NCBI RefSeq assembly: GCF_007747995.1
Contig: NZ_CP036276.1
Coordinates: forward strand, 1,293,001-1,357,000
Direction of reading: 5' to 3'
Origin: Symmachiella dynata
GTDB taxonomy: Bacteria; Planctomycetota; Planctomycetia; Planctomycetales; Planctomycetaceae
Length of the DNA stretch: 64,000 nt
The notes beneath the pieces were generated by a model. The model was given only the letters and a program-made list of their open reading frames with translations, searched no databases and was not told the DNA's origin. A program made the translations under genes and the position numbers. Positions 9,065 through 20,469 of this stretch are shown piece after piece; position 1 is the first letter of the stretch, and every line of letters starts with the position of its first letter.

Positions 9065-9643
9065 TTAGGATTCTTCGTGGAGTCCGTCGGCGAGTTTTTC
9101 GTATTTGGCGATGCGGTTGTGCGGCGCGAAGTTGTACATGGCGTCCTCGGGGTCGAGGCGGTACTTCATCACGTAGGCATCTTCGGCGGAGTCTTCGTAA
9201 TGGTCGCGGAGCACACCCACGGCGACGAAATCGCTGTTTTGGAAGAAGAGCTGCGCGGGCAAATTTGTCTCGCGGACTTCCAGTGTGATTTCTTTGCGTC
9301 GTTGTTGCGACAACTTGCTGACGAGCTTTTCGATCATTTGTCCGCCGATGGCTTGGCGGCGAAAATCGTCGGCGACGGCGAAGTTGAGAATATGCAGACG
9401 AGTTTTATGCAATTCGTAGATCATGAAACCGACGACTTGCCCGTCAACTTCGGCGACCATGCCAATGCAATTCCTCTGTCGTAAGCAGCAGAGGAAATCT
9501 TCTTCGGTCCAATGGTATTCGAAGCTCTCGCGTTCGATTCGCAGGACTTCGGCCATATCTCGCCGAATCATCCAACGGATTTGGACTTTGACGCTGACGC
9601 TTTTAATGCCTTGTCTGTGGTATTGTCCGGAATCGGAATTCAC
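9065..9643 (-). CDS. rimI: RimI-type ribosomal protein S18 alanine N-acetyltransferase
   Basis: A 192-residue GNAT protein. The core has IERESFEYHWTEEDF, acceptor loop residues, LHILNFAVADDFRRQAIGGQM (the acetyl-CoA binding region, with RRQAIGG as a variant of the Q/RxxGxG/A loop) and EVRETNLPAQLFFQNSDF, the typical RimI C-terminal half. RimI acetylates the N-terminal Ala of ribosomal protein S18. The start is a GTG at 9643 preceded by GGAGG with 6-base spacing, which is decisive. About 45 extra C-terminal residues beyond usual RimI are present (EDAMYNFAPHNRIAKYEKL), seen in planctomycete versions as far as I can recall. Ends before the terminator at 8941-8970. Confidence 0.85.
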   Translation of the reverse strand: MNSDSGQYHRQGIKSVSVKVQIRWMIRRDMAEVLRIERESFEYHWTEEDFLCCLRQRNCIGMVAEVDGQVVGFMIYELHKTRLHILNFAVADDFRRQAIGGQMIEKLVSKLSQQRRKEITLEVRETNLPAQLFFQNSDFVAVGVLRDHYEDSAEDAYVMKYRLDPEDAMYNFAPHNRIAKYEKLADGLHEES

Positions 9644-9654
9644 GGCGGCCTCCT

Positions 9655-10146
9655 TGCCTTTACTGAGGCTTCAAATCCGGCGTATCTGCGAACCGCTTCG
9701 TTGCGATCGTTTTCGAAACACAAACACGCGCTTGACCTCCAACCACGACGGAAACCAGCTGATCCGTTTTGCTGGCACGGAAACGATTACCCCCGGTGGG
9801 GCAACTGAACCCGCAACACGATAGTATCGTGTTCAGTCCGAGAATGGAATTCCCAGCAGGCCGTTCTTGCAATGCGCAGGAAAATGGCCAGCGTATGCTG
9901 GTTCAACTAAACTCAGATTTTAGGGGAGAACTGGTAACCGAAGTGTGAAAGCGCGATTTCTATCACAACTGCCGAAACAGGAAAAGACAAATCTGCGGAG
10001 ATTATTTGTAGCCGTGATTGATCGATTGCAAAGGGTAACAAACCGGCTGATTGGTTGTGTTATCTCAGAAGCAAATGGACTGTGCGGAGGCTGCAGACAA
10101 GTCTGCAACCGCCGTTTTCCTATTGTCGCATGGTTGCGCTGGGCGG
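9655..10146. other. Intergenic region without a supported gene
   Basis: About 490 bases lie between two leftward genes. Open frames here have no ribosome binding site or recognisable content. A short palindrome, AACACGATA-GTATCGTGTT, lies at about 9815-9833. I see nothing else that can be named. Confidence 0.5.
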
Positions 10147-11973
<1,827 letters not shown>

Positions 11974-11999
11974 GTCAGGCGGATGATTCTTCGTTCGTG

Positions 12000-12125
12000 A
12001 TGGTTATTTGAAAAAAGGTCTCGCGCAGAGGCGCCAAGACACAGAGAGAAGAAGGGGAGGGCTGTGAAATCTCTTTGCGGCTTGGCGTCTTGTAAGTTGT
12101 TGGTGTTTATGGCGTGGTGGAGGTT
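12000..12125. repeat. Dispersed inverted repeat, GCGCAGAGGCGCCAAGAC type
   Basis: A left arm (CGCGCAGAGGCGCCAAGAC, near 12020) and a right arm (CTTTGCGGCTTGGCGTCTTG, near 12072) face each other over a short loop. The same arms recur at 63393-63555, so this is a small dispersed inverted-repeat element between the UbiD and cyclo-ligase genes. Confidence 0.6.
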
Positions 12126-12129
12126 TTGG

Positions 12130-12717
12130 CTAAGCTGCCGGATAAATCCTAGACTCGGTGATGATCTTGTCCATGTCGACGTCGTGCGATTCGGTGGGGA
12201 TTTTCGGAAAAATTTGGCAGTCGAACGCCAAGGCGATGAGTGGGGTTTTATCATTGGCGGATTGGAGGAGTTTATCATAATACCCCTTGCCGTGGCCGCA
12301 GCGGGCGCCGTGAATATCGAATGCGACTCCGGGCACGAGAATGATGTCGAGTTGATCGGTCGTGGCGCTGCGGTCGGGCTGTGTGCGGAGGTCGCTGGGC
12401 GGTTCGGGGATGCCGTAGGCTCCGGGGGTGAGCTCGTCGAGATTTTGTAGGTGAAACAATTGCAGTTCCCCGTCGCGGCAATAGGGGATGACGACTTTTT
12501 TGTCGTTCTCTAAAGCAGCGGTGATGAGGTCGGCGGTGGCGACTTCTTCGCGGACACTGACGTAGAGCATCACGGTCTGTGCGGATTGGTATTCGGCGAG
12601 AGTGTGGAGGCGATTGGCGATTTGTTGGCTGCGTGTGTGGCGGTCGTTGAGTGCTTGGCGCGCGGCGCGGGCTTGCTGGCGGATCTGTGGTTTGGCGAGT
12701 GGTGTTGGTGCGGACAA
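12130..12717 (-). CDS. 5-formyltetrahydrofolate cyclo-ligase
   Basis: A 195-residue protein with the full family signature PGVAFDIHGARCGHGKGYYD, whose GHGKGYYD part binds ATP and substrate. It converts 5-formyl-THF to 5,10-methenyl-THF at the cost of ATP, returning stored folate to the one-carbon pool. The basic N-terminus (KPQIRQQARAARQAL) is normal for the family. The best start is a TTG at 12717; no ATG gives a full-length product, and the ribosome binding site is weak, so a start a few codons either way is possible. It is divergent from the Tat oxidoreductase gene, 89 bases away. Confidence 0.9.
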   Translation of the reverse strand: MSAPTPLAKPQIRQQARAARQALNDRHTRSQQIANRLHTLAEYQSAQTVMLYVSVREEVATADLITAALENDKKVVIPYCRDGELQLFHLQNLDELTPGAYGIPEPPSDLRTQPDRSATTDQLDIILVPGVAFDIHGARCGHGKGYYDKLLQSANDKTPLIALAFDCQIFPKIPTESHDVDMDKIITESRIYPAA

Positions 12718-12806
12718 GATTTGTATCCGTTGTTGTGGTCGGGTAGGATGCAGAGGCGAGCATTGTTGGTATCTGGTGTTATTCCGTCCGTCAATGGAGG
12801 TCCGTC

Positions 12807-14096
12807 ATGTCTGCGATGAATCGACGCGGTTTTTTGGGTACGACATTGGTTGCGGCGGGGACGTTGGCGTCTGCCGCGCCGGTCAAAGCAGCGGCGAATG
12901 ATACGGTAGGCGTGGCGGTGTTGGGAGCGGGGCGGGGGGCGAATCTGGCAGCGCATTTTGCCGCGTTGCCCGACAGCCAAGTGGTGGCGATTTGCGAAGT
13001 GGATGCGGCGCGGGGGCAGAAATTGGCGGAGCGGGTGCAGTCGATTTCCGGTAAGCGTCCGCCGGTCGTGACTGATTTTCGCACATTACTGGACCAGCAG
13101 GATGTGGATGCGTTGGCCGTGGCGACGCCCGATCATTGGCATGCGCCGGCAACGATCCTGGGATGTGCGGCGGGAAAAGATGTGTATGTGGAGAAACCGG
13201 CATCTCATAACGTCGCCGAAGGACGGATGGCAGTGAACGCGGCTCGCAAGTTTGATCGGATCGTGCAGCACGGTACGAATTTGCGCGCGGCTCCGCACTA
13301 TGAAGAAGCGTGGGAGCTATTAAGACAAGGGGTGATCGGCAAGGTGTTGATGGTCAAGGCGATCAATAATCAACGGCGGGGGCGATTGGCGCAGCGGCAA
13401 GACGAAGCGACGCCAGCAGGAGTGGATTACAATATGTGGTTGGGACCGGCTGAGAAGCGGGCGTTCAATCGGAATCGGTTCCACAGCAGTTGGCATTGGA
13501 ATTGGGAGTACGGCACGGGGGATATTGGGAACGATGGCGTGCACCAAATCGACTTGGGACGTTGGGCATTGGGTTTGAAGGCTCCCAAGTCGGTTTCAGC
13601 GATGGGGGCCAAGCTGGGTTCGAAAGGGGATGCACAGGAGACGCCCGACACGATGGTGGTGACGTGGGAATATGACGACTTGTTGTTTGTGTATGAGCAG
13701 CGAGACTTCACACCGTATCGCATGCAGGGGCATCGGTTGGACAACGACAACATCTTTTACGGTGATCAAGGGTACTTGATGATCGACCGCGATGGTTATC
13801 GCGTGTTTCACAAGGGCGGGGAGCGGGGGCCGGTTGGGGGCGAGAAGTGGGTTGATTCGCCGCGGCATTTTCAGAACTTTATTGATTGCGTGAAAAGCCG
13901 AGACCGGAACGAATTGATTGCGGATATTGAAGAAGGGCACTATTCGGCGTTGCTCTGCCATTTAGGCAATGCTTCATTCCGCACGGGACGTCGATTGCAA
14001 TTCGACGGCGAAGCTGAGCGATTTGTCGACGATGAGGAGGCGAATCGGTATTTGGCACGCGATTACCGGCAGGGCTTTGAGTTGCCGGTGATCTGA
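12807..14096 (+). CDS. Tat-exported Gfo/Idh/MocA family oxidoreductase
   Basis: A 429-residue protein. The N-terminus NRRGFLGTTLVAAG is a twin-arginine signal, so it is exported already folded with its NAD(P). The Rossmann fold follows (VGVAVLGAGRGANLAAHF), then CEVDA, TPDHWHA and the family motif VYVEKPASHN with the conserved EKP lysine. The C-terminal half is the dehydrogenase substrate domain. Exported members are greatly expanded in planctomycetes and are thought to act on sugars or glycan-derived compounds. GGAGG at 12796-12800 is 6 bases from ATG 12807, which fixes the start. Substrate unknown. Confidence 0.92.
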   Translation: MSAMNRRGFLGTTLVAAGTLASAAPVKAAANDTVGVAVLGAGRGANLAAHFAALPDSQVVAICEVDAARGQKLAERVQSISGKRPPVVTDFRTLLDQQDVDALAVATPDHWHAPATILGCAAGKDVYVEKPASHNVAEGRMAVNAARKFDRIVQHGTNLRAAPHYEEAWELLRQGVIGKVLMVKAINNQRRGRLAQRQDEATPAGVDYNMWLGPAEKRAFNRNRFHSSWHWNWEYGTGDIGNDGVHQIDLGRWALGLKAPKSVSAMGAKLGSKGDAQETPDTMVVTWEYDDLLFVYEQRDFTPYRMQGHRLDNDNIFYGDQGYLMIDRDGYRVFHKGGERGPVGGEKWVDSPRHFQNFIDCVKSRDRNELIADIEEGHYSALLCHLGNASFRTGRRLQFDGEAERFVDDEEANRYLARDYRQGFELPVI

Positions 14097-14904
14097 CCGG
14101 GCTCTCTAAAACTGGTTCAAACGTCTTTTTGGTGAGTTGATTCCCGTCTTGGCGCTTTGGGCGGGCGGATTTTGATTTTGCCCCTCTATTTCCGACGTGG
14201 CAGGTGTGCTGCGTGGGGCGTCGGCGTGAAGCTGCGCCGGTTGGTCCGGTTATATCGCCGAATGGGACGACACGGATTTGTTGGTTCCGGCTGTTGCGGT
14301 AGGTCTTGCGAAAAAAACTCGGCAAATATCGCAACAAAATTGTGCCGTAGAACCGGGAGTGCATACCTAGCCGGATGATGTGGCAAGTCCGGCAGGGGCG
14401 CGGGCAATTGCCCCAAGTTATCGCAAACGGGGGTCTGTGGCTGAGCTTCTCGGCGGTCAGGTCGGGGTGGGTTTCGTGTTCGGTATAACCGGAACAATCG
14501 GTGGGGCGCGCGACGGTCTGCTGTGCCGGAGAGTCACGCAAATCGCGTTGCAGCGATTATCCGCCGCGCACCGATACAGTGGGTGAAGCCGTAAAGGAAT
14601 CCGGCATGCCGTCCGCCGAATTGGGCGACAGCAATTGCGTTGATGGTCATGGGAGATCCATGAAACCAGGGCGCGGTGAAAGGATTCTGAGCGGATGGAA
14701 CAGTCTGTACTAACTGTTCTCCGAAGGGGAACTTGCGCGTCGAGATTTGACTGCGGATGGGATACCTCCATTTCGCATCTGATATCTCGCATTACTCCTT
14801 CCCGGACGTGCATCGACCCACGAAATCCAAGCGATCCGCAGACCACGCGGATATCGACAACGAGCTACGATTTTTATTGAGAGATCGAAAGGAAGCTAAA
14901 CCTC
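14097..14904. other. Long intergenic region without a supported gene
   Basis: Roughly 800 bases. Several open frames of 60-130 codons exist on both strands, but none has a ribosome binding site, signal peptide or recognisable motif, and they overlap one another. It most likely holds the promoter and leader of the Cys-rich protein gene at its right end. A ribosome binding site, AAGGAAG, lies 8-14 bases before that gene. Confidence 0.5.
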
Positions 14905-16233
14905 ATGAAATGGCTGAATCTTATAGGCGCATTGGTGTTGGCGCTGGGCATGAACGGAACGGCTCAGGCCGGTTTGTTCGGCGGACACCATGGTAGCAGC
15001 GACTGTTGCGGCGCCGCAAAGAGCTGTGATTGTGCGTTGGCCTGTCCGCGCATCTGTTGTAAACCCGTCATCTGTCGTCCGACCTGTCACAAGGTCTACA
15101 ACTACCAACGTTCGTGCTGCAAGCCGACTTGCTGCGACACATGTGCTCCCACGGATTGCTGCGCCCCCAAGGCGTGCTGTGCTCCTGCCGGTAATGGTTG
15201 TGCCCCCGCTGCTAAGGCGTGCTGCGCTCCCGCTGGCAATGGTTGTGCCCCGGCAGGCAACGCTTGCTGTGCCCCGGCTGGCAATGCTTGCTGTGCTCCG
15301 GCCGGCAACAACTGCTGTGCTCCGGCTGCGAACAGCTGCTGTGGCCCGGCGTCCTGCTGTGCCCCGATGCCGTGCTGCCAACCTCGCGTTGTTTGCGTTC
15401 CCAAGTGCTGCCCCAAGCCGTGCTGGAATCCTTGCAAATGCTGCGAGCAATTGTGCGACAACAACTGCTGTGACAAAGCTTGCTGCGACAAAGCTGGTTG
15501 TGCCCCCGCTGGCAACGCCTGCTGTGCTCCCGCTGGCAACGCTTGCTGTGCCCCGGCCGGCAACGCTTGCTGTGCTCCGGCTGGCAATAGCTGCTGTGCT
15601 CCTTCCTCCTGCTGCAACACCGGTTGCGGTGGTGGATGCTGCGACTGCGAGCAAATCTGCTGCGACGATGATCCGTGCGAAATCGCGCACTACATCTACG
15701 TTTCGCAAACGGCTTGCTACGCTCGTCAACGTGCACGTGCCATTGATAAGCTCGGCAACAAGTTCAAATGTGTCTGCAACCCGGAAATCATGTGCGCCTT
15801 GGTTGTGGGATTGAACGATTGCGACGAGCGGGTTCGCCGCCAAGCCGCCGATGAAATTGGCGATCAGCTTCGCAAGTACCCCTGCTGCTGCAACAAGCAA
15901 ATCGTCTGTGCCTTGGCCTGTGCCTTGGGTGACTGCGATCGCCGCGTCCGCCGTCAAGCGGAAGAAGCGTTGGAGATCTGCGGATACGAAGTTGACGATT
16001 GCTGCAACTGTGGAACCAGCTGTGGCCAAACTTGCTGCAACAGCTGTGCCCCGGCTGCCTGTGGTGCCGCTGGTGCTGCCCCCGCCGCTCCGGCTCCGGC
16101 CGACGCGAGTGAAGAAGCTGCTCCGGCTCCGGCTCCTCCGGCCGAACCGGAAGCGTACTTCCCCTCGCGGATTCCTCAGCGTCAATCGCAAAAATCGCAT
16201 CGCGGTTTGGGCAACCTGTTTGGCCTGAAGTAA
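14905..16233 (+). CDS. Exported cysteine-rich repeat protein, probable wall or surface protein
   Basis: A 442-residue protein. A signal peptide ends near residue 23 (AQAG). Residues about 30-250 are extraordinarily rich in Cys, built from 7-residue units of the type CCAPAGN interrupted by CCxP and CCDKA blocks. Residues about 260-370 form a predicted helical, HEAT-like part with two repeats (VGLNDCDERVRRQAADEIGD and ALGDCDRRVRRQAEEALE). The C-terminus is an Ala/Pro-rich stretch followed by a basic tail (RQSQKSHRGLGNLFGLK). Cys-rich exported proteins cross-linked by disulfides are known from planctomycete proteinaceous walls; assigning this one is inference. The gene is monocistronic, with its own leader. 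The codon repeats are nearly identical (GCTCCGGCTGGCAA-like), implying recent unit duplication. Confidence 0.85.
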   Translation: MKWLNLIGALVLALGMNGTAQAGLFGGHHGSSDCCGAAKSCDCALACPRICCKPVICRPTCHKVYNYQRSCCKPTCCDTCAPTDCCAPKACCAPAGNGCAPAAKACCAPAGNGCAPAGNACCAPAGNACCAPAGNNCCAPAANSCCGPASCCAPMPCCQPRVVCVPKCCPKPCWNPCKCCEQLCDNNCCDKACCDKAGCAPAGNACCAPAGNACCAPAGNACCAPAGNSCCAPSSCCNTGCGGGCCDCEQICCDDDPCEIAHYIYVSQTACYARQRARAIDKLGNKFKCVCNPEIMCALVVGLNDCDERVRRQAADEIGDQLRKYPCCCNKQIVCALACALGDCDRRVRRQAEEALEICGYEVDDCCNCGTSCGQTCCNSCAPAACGAAGAAPAAPAPADASEEAAPAPAPPAEPEAYFPSRIPQRQSQKSHRGLGNLFGLK

Positions 16234-16662
16234 GCGACGGATTTGGTAACGACGAAGTATTGAAGCGACTCATCTCCGTTCATAAGGAAACGGGTCGAAC
16301 GCAGGCGGCTCTGGGCATTTTGCCGAGGGCCGCCTGTTCGTATTTACAGGTCATCATTTTTTCAGCAGAACTTCTACACCATAACGGCAGGCAAATTGAA
16401 GCTTACGGCGTCTCGGTAGTCGATTGTTGTCCGATCATACGAAGCGATTCAGGAGTCGCTGTTCGTATTGCGATCGGTGAGGTTGATCCTGGCGGTGTGG
16501 TGGTGACTGTGAGAGGTGTCGATGGTAACGGGGGGGCGAAGTCGGTAAGATCGCGTCGCGTGCGTTGGTGCTTGACGAAGCTTGAGGCGACAGGCTGAAG
16601 GGTTCGTTGCGGCACCGCTTTTTTTCCTGCCGATGCCATTTTGCTTACTGAATACTGATTTC
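16234..16662. other. Intergenic region before mutL, no gene seen
   Basis: About 430 bases between two rightward genes. Short open frames here overlap on both strands and lack ribosome binding sites. No terminator hairpin with a T-run is evident. Confidence 0.45.
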
Positions 16663-18525
16663 ATGTCTCGCATTCAACAATTGACTCCGGCGGTGGTGAA
16701 CAAAATTGCCGCTGGTGAGGTGATCGAGCGGCCGGCGAGCGTGGTCAAGGAAATGCTGGAGAATTCCGTCGATGCGTTGGCGACGCGGATCGAAGTGGAA
16801 GTGGCCGCTGGCGGGAGTGAGCTGATTCGGATTACCGATGACGGCGAAGGAATTCATCCCGACGATGCGCTGCTGACGATCAGCAGCCATGCGACGAGCA
16901 AGATTCGCTCCGCTGAAGATCTCTTCAGCGTGCATACGATGGGATTTCGCGGGGAAGCGCTGGCCTCGATTGCCGAAGTGAGCCAATTTTCATTGCGAAG
17001 CCGACAGGCGGAGAATCCGCGGGGCTTTGAATTGGAAGTGAATGGAGGGCAATTGAGCGAACCGAAACCGTGCGGCTGCCCGGTGGGAACGACGATTGAA
17101 GTTCGCAATCTGTTCTGCAATACGCCGGTTCGTCGCAAGTTCTTAAAAACGCCGGCGACGGAAATGGGGCATATCACTGAGCAATTCACGCGGATTGCGC
17201 TGGCGAATTCGCGGTTGCATTTGTCGCTGCGGCACAATCGCAAAGTGATTTATGACCTGCCGGCGACGGAAAAGATGATCGACCGGTTGGAATTGTTCTA
17301 TGGAGCGGAGTTGGCCGAGAAGTTGATTTGGGTTGAATCGGAACAGGAGGGAGTGCGGCTGTGGGGTTATGTGGCGCACCCTAGCCAAAACAAATCGACC
17401 GCCAAGGGGCAGTATTTGTTTCTCAACGGACGTTGGATTCAGGACCGCTCACTGAATCATGCATTGCGGGAAGCGTATCGCGGGTTGTTGATGGTGGGGC
17501 GATATCCGATTACGTTTTTGTTCCTGGAAGTCCCGGCGGAGTCGGTGGATGTGAATGTGCATCCGACGAAATCGGAAGTTCGTTTTCGGGACAGTCAAAT
17601 TCTGTATCGGCAGTTGTTGTCGACGTTGCGGAAAAAGTTTTTGAGCGTCGATCTCGACGGTCGATTGAATGTGGCGGGTGAGGGGCCGCGCGAGGAAGCG
17701 GCGGCGCCGACACCGGAAGTTCGGGCGGAGGCGCAGCGGGACCTGGTGGCTTGGGCGGGGGAACAGGTTGCGGCGTGGAAGCCAACAGAGTCGACGGGAA
17801 GCTGGGAATTGCCGCCGCGTTCGATTCCACTCTCGGCGGCCGATATTGAGGAACGGGAGTCTGGTGCATCCGAAACGCCTGCTGCGGATTTTCCGGCCGG
17901 GGAGATGCAGACGCGGCAGGATGCGGCGCATCACGATTTCCATGCGGGTGAACGCCCGCGGGCGATGCAGGTGCACGATTGTTATTTGGTGGTCGAAACC
18001 GAAGAGGGGATTGCGGTGATCGATCAACATGCGCTGCACGAGCGGATCATGTATGAGCATTTGCGGGGGCGGGTGTTGGCCGATGATGTGGAATCGCAGC
18101 GATTGTTGCTCCCGGAAACGATCGAGTTGAGTGCGGGAGAGGCGGGGTTGTTGTTGGAGAATGCTGAATTATTGGGGCAATTCGGGCTGGGGATTGAGGG
18201 GTTCGGCGGCGGGACGGTGTTGCTAACGCGGTATCCAGTCATGTTGTCGCGGGCGAATTTGCGGCAATTGATTTTGGATGTGGTCGATCAACTGTCGGGA
18301 TCGGGTGAAAAACCGACGCGGCGGGACTTGATTGATGAGTTGTTGCATATGATGTCCTGCAAGGCAGCGATCAAAGCGGGGCATCGGTTGAGTCCCGAGG
18401 AAATCGACAGTCTGTTGGAGCAACGGCATTTGGTGGATGACGCGCATCATTGTCCGCACGGTCGGCCGACGGCCTTGGTTTTGTCGCGAGCGCAGCTGGA
18501 TCGGCAATTTGGCCGCCTGGGTTAA
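16663..18525 (+). CDS. mutL: DNA mismatch repair protein MutL
   Basis: A 620-residue MutL. The N-terminal GHKL ATPase has motif I ENSVDA, motif II DDGEGI, motif III HATSKI and GFRGEALASI. The C-terminal domain has DQHALHERIMYE, matching the DQHA-x2-E-x4-E endonuclease motif, together with SCKAAIKAGHRL and CPHGRP metal-site motifs. It is therefore a nicking-competent MutL like those of bacteria lacking MutH. A linker of about 130 residues (about 330-460) is Glu/Pro/Ala rich. I chose ATG 16663, since family alignment begins MSRIQQLTPAVVNKIAAGEV; the upstream in-frame extension is not conserved. The gene stands alone. Confidence 0.95.
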   Translation: MSRIQQLTPAVVNKIAAGEVIERPASVVKEMLENSVDALATRIEVEVAAGGSELIRITDDGEGIHPDDALLTISSHATSKIRSAEDLFSVHTMGFRGEALASIAEVSQFSLRSRQAENPRGFELEVNGGQLSEPKPCGCPVGTTIEVRNLFCNTPVRRKFLKTPATEMGHITEQFTRIALANSRLHLSLRHNRKVIYDLPATEKMIDRLELFYGAELAEKLIWVESEQEGVRLWGYVAHPSQNKSTAKGQYLFLNGRWIQDRSLNHALREAYRGLLMVGRYPITFLFLEVPAESVDVNVHPTKSEVRFRDSQILYRQLLSTLRKKFLSVDLDGRLNVAGEGPREEAAAPTPEVRAEAQRDLVAWAGEQVAAWKPTESTGSWELPPRSIPLSAADIEERESGASETPAADFPAGEMQTRQDAAHHDFHAGERPRAMQVHDCYLVVETEEGIAVIDQHALHERIMYEHLRGRVLADDVESQRLLLPETIELSAGEAGLLLENAELLGQFGLGIEGFGGGTVLLTRYPVMLSRANLRQLILDVVDQLSGSGEKPTRRDLIDELLHMMSCKAAIKAGHRLSPEEIDSLLEQRHLVDDAHHCPHGRPTALVLSRAQLDRQFGRLG

Positions 18526-18760
18526 TTGCGTGCGGGGTAAACCGCGTCAAATGTTGCTGATCAGCCCGCGGTCGTAGTGCGGCGGCTGCGAAAATGGGTT
18601 ACACTCGAAGGTTGGAGACGATGTGTCGGCGGCAGTCCGGTGATTGTGAATTGCTGCCGAATCGGAATTTGGTTTGGGCGTAATGTTTGATCGGTGCCAT
18701 GGTGTGCACGGCATGGGGATCTACGCTCGCGACGATAAACACCCTGTAAATTAACGACTT

Positions 18761-20275
18761 ATGATTTGCGTCAGTATTGGCAGAACCCGTCACAAGATGA
18801 TGCAGGCCGAGTATCGCGCCCTGGCGGAGCGTGGGGCGGAGTTGGTGGAGTTGCGGCTGGATTGGCTGGGGCGACTGCCGGATTTGAGTCGGCTGTTGAA
18901 AGATCGTCCTTGCCCGGTGGTGATCACTTGCCGCCGCAGCGAAGACCAGGGGCGCTGGCGGGGGACGGAAGAGCAGCGGCGGACGATACTGCGAAACGCG
19001 ATCGCCGACGGAGTGGATTACGTCGATCTGGAAGAGGACATTGCGGGGGGCATTCCGCGCTACGGTTCGACCAAGCGGATCGTCAGCCACCACGATTTTG
19101 AGGAAACGCCTCAGGATCTGTGGGAAATCCATCGTCGGCTTTGCAGCCATGATCCGGACGTTGTGAAGTTAGTCACGATGGCGAATTCGCAGCAGGATAA
19201 TATCCGAATGTTGCAGGTTGTGCAGGCCGCCAAGGTTCCCACGATTGGTTTTTGCATGGGGGAATTGGGGCTGACCAGCCGGATTTTGACTGGGAAATAC
19301 GGCGCGCCGTTTACGTATGCGACATTCAATAGCGGGCGTGCTATGGCGCCGGGGCAATTGTCGTTTTCGGATATGAAGAAGGTTTATCATTACGACGAGA
19401 TCGATGAGGCGACCGAGGTTTACGGTGTTTTGGGAGATCCGATTGCGCACAGTCTGAGTCCCTTAATTCACAATCGAGCATTTCGCGCAGCGGGTCTCAA
19501 CAAGGCGTATCTGCCGTTCCATGTGCTGCCCTCGGTGTTTAAGCAAACGCTAGAAGATTTCCAATGGTTGGATGTGAAAGGTTATAGCGTGACTTTGCCG
19601 CACAAGGTGGCGGCAATCGATGTGTCGGACGCTTGTGAACAATCGGTTGAGGAGATCGGGGCGGCCAATACGTTGTATCGGGATCCGGAATCGGGTTGGG
19701 TGGCGGCGAATACGGATTACGATGCGGCGTTGACGACGATTTGCTTGGGATTGGATCCTAAATTCGACCCCGCGACCGACAGTTATGAAAAACTGATTTC
19801 GGGACGCCGAGTGTTGATTTTGGGAGCTGGTGGCGTGGCGCGGGCGATTGCCGCCGGATTGAGCGAGGCGAAGGCGGACGTAACCATTACCAATCGGACG
19901 CATCAACGGGCGATTGAATTAGCTGCGGAATTTGGCTGTCGGGAGGTGCAATGGGAAAATCGCGGCAGTGGCTTTATTGATATTTTGGTGAATTGCACGT
20001 CAGTCGGAATGCATCCCAATGTCGATCAGACGCCGTTCCAACAAAGTTGGCTGCGGGATGGCATGCTGGTTTTCGATACGATTTATACGCCCGAGCGGAC
20101 GATGTTGATTAAAGAAGCTCGCGAGCATTTGTGCAAAACGGTAACGGGTGTGGAAATGTTTGTGCGGCAAGCAGCGGCGCAATATGAACGCTTCACCGAT
20201 ACGGCGGCTCCGTTGGAGTTGATGCGGGAAACGTTGCGTCACAAGATATCACCCGCTCAATACGACGGTGCGTGA
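18761..20275 (+). CDS. Bifunctional 3-dehydroquinate dehydratase (type I) / shikimate dehydrogenase
   Basis: A 504-residue fusion. Residues 1-220 are type I dehydroquinase: catalytic Lys in DVVKLVTMA, and general-base His in IVSHHDFEE. Residues 225-500 are shikimate dehydrogenase: GDPIAHSLSPLIHN, YSVTLPHK with the catalytic Lys, AANTDYDA with the catalytic Asp, and a Rossmann GAGGVARAIAAG for NADPH. It performs steps 3 and 4 of the shikimate pathway. This AroD-AroE order is also found in plants, chlamydiae and other PVC bacteria. Shikimate kinase follows 194 bases downstream on the same strand, so steps 3-5 are encoded together. Confidence 0.95.
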   Translation: MICVSIGRTRHKMMQAEYRALAERGAELVELRLDWLGRLPDLSRLLKDRPCPVVITCRRSEDQGRWRGTEEQRRTILRNAIADGVDYVDLEEDIAGGIPRYGSTKRIVSHHDFEETPQDLWEIHRRLCSHDPDVVKLVTMANSQQDNIRMLQVVQAAKVPTIGFCMGELGLTSRILTGKYGAPFTYATFNSGRAMAPGQLSFSDMKKVYHYDEIDEATEVYGVLGDPIAHSLSPLIHNRAFRAAGLNKAYLPFHVLPSVFKQTLEDFQWLDVKGYSVTLPHKVAAIDVSDACEQSVEEIGAANTLYRDPESGWVAANTDYDAALTTICLGLDPKFDPATDSYEKLISGRRVLILGAGGVARAIAAGLSEAKADVTITNRTHQRAIELAAEFGCREVQWENRGSGFIDILVNCTSVGMHPNVDQTPFQQSWLRDGMLVFDTIYTPERTMLIKEAREHLCKTVTGVEMFVRQAAAQYERFTDTAAPLELMRETLRHKISPAQYDGA

Positions 20276-20469
20276 TGGTGTGTCGTCATTGGCAAATGAT
20301 TTTGATCCGCGATGCTGGTTCGCGATCTGGCAAATCGTTTTAAAACCCACCGGCACGTTCCGCTGAAACTGATAGGTAAGTTTCCGGAACAAATGCAACC
20401 GGGTTTTGAAACTGGTTCTCGCTCCGCGGAATTCTCCGCAGCGGTGTAGTCGGGTAAGACGCTGTTTCT

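Noticed and set aside
14457-14846. 129-codon open frame on the minus strand
   Set aside because: No ribosome binding site, odd composition rich in Cys/Arg, and no recognisable motif.
14896-16200. A 434-codon open frame on the minus strand opposite the Cys-rich gene
   Set aside because: It is the mirror of the repetitive codons of the plus-strand gene (Ala/Ser/Thr runs), has no ribosome binding site or motif, and the plus-strand gene has a clear signal peptide.
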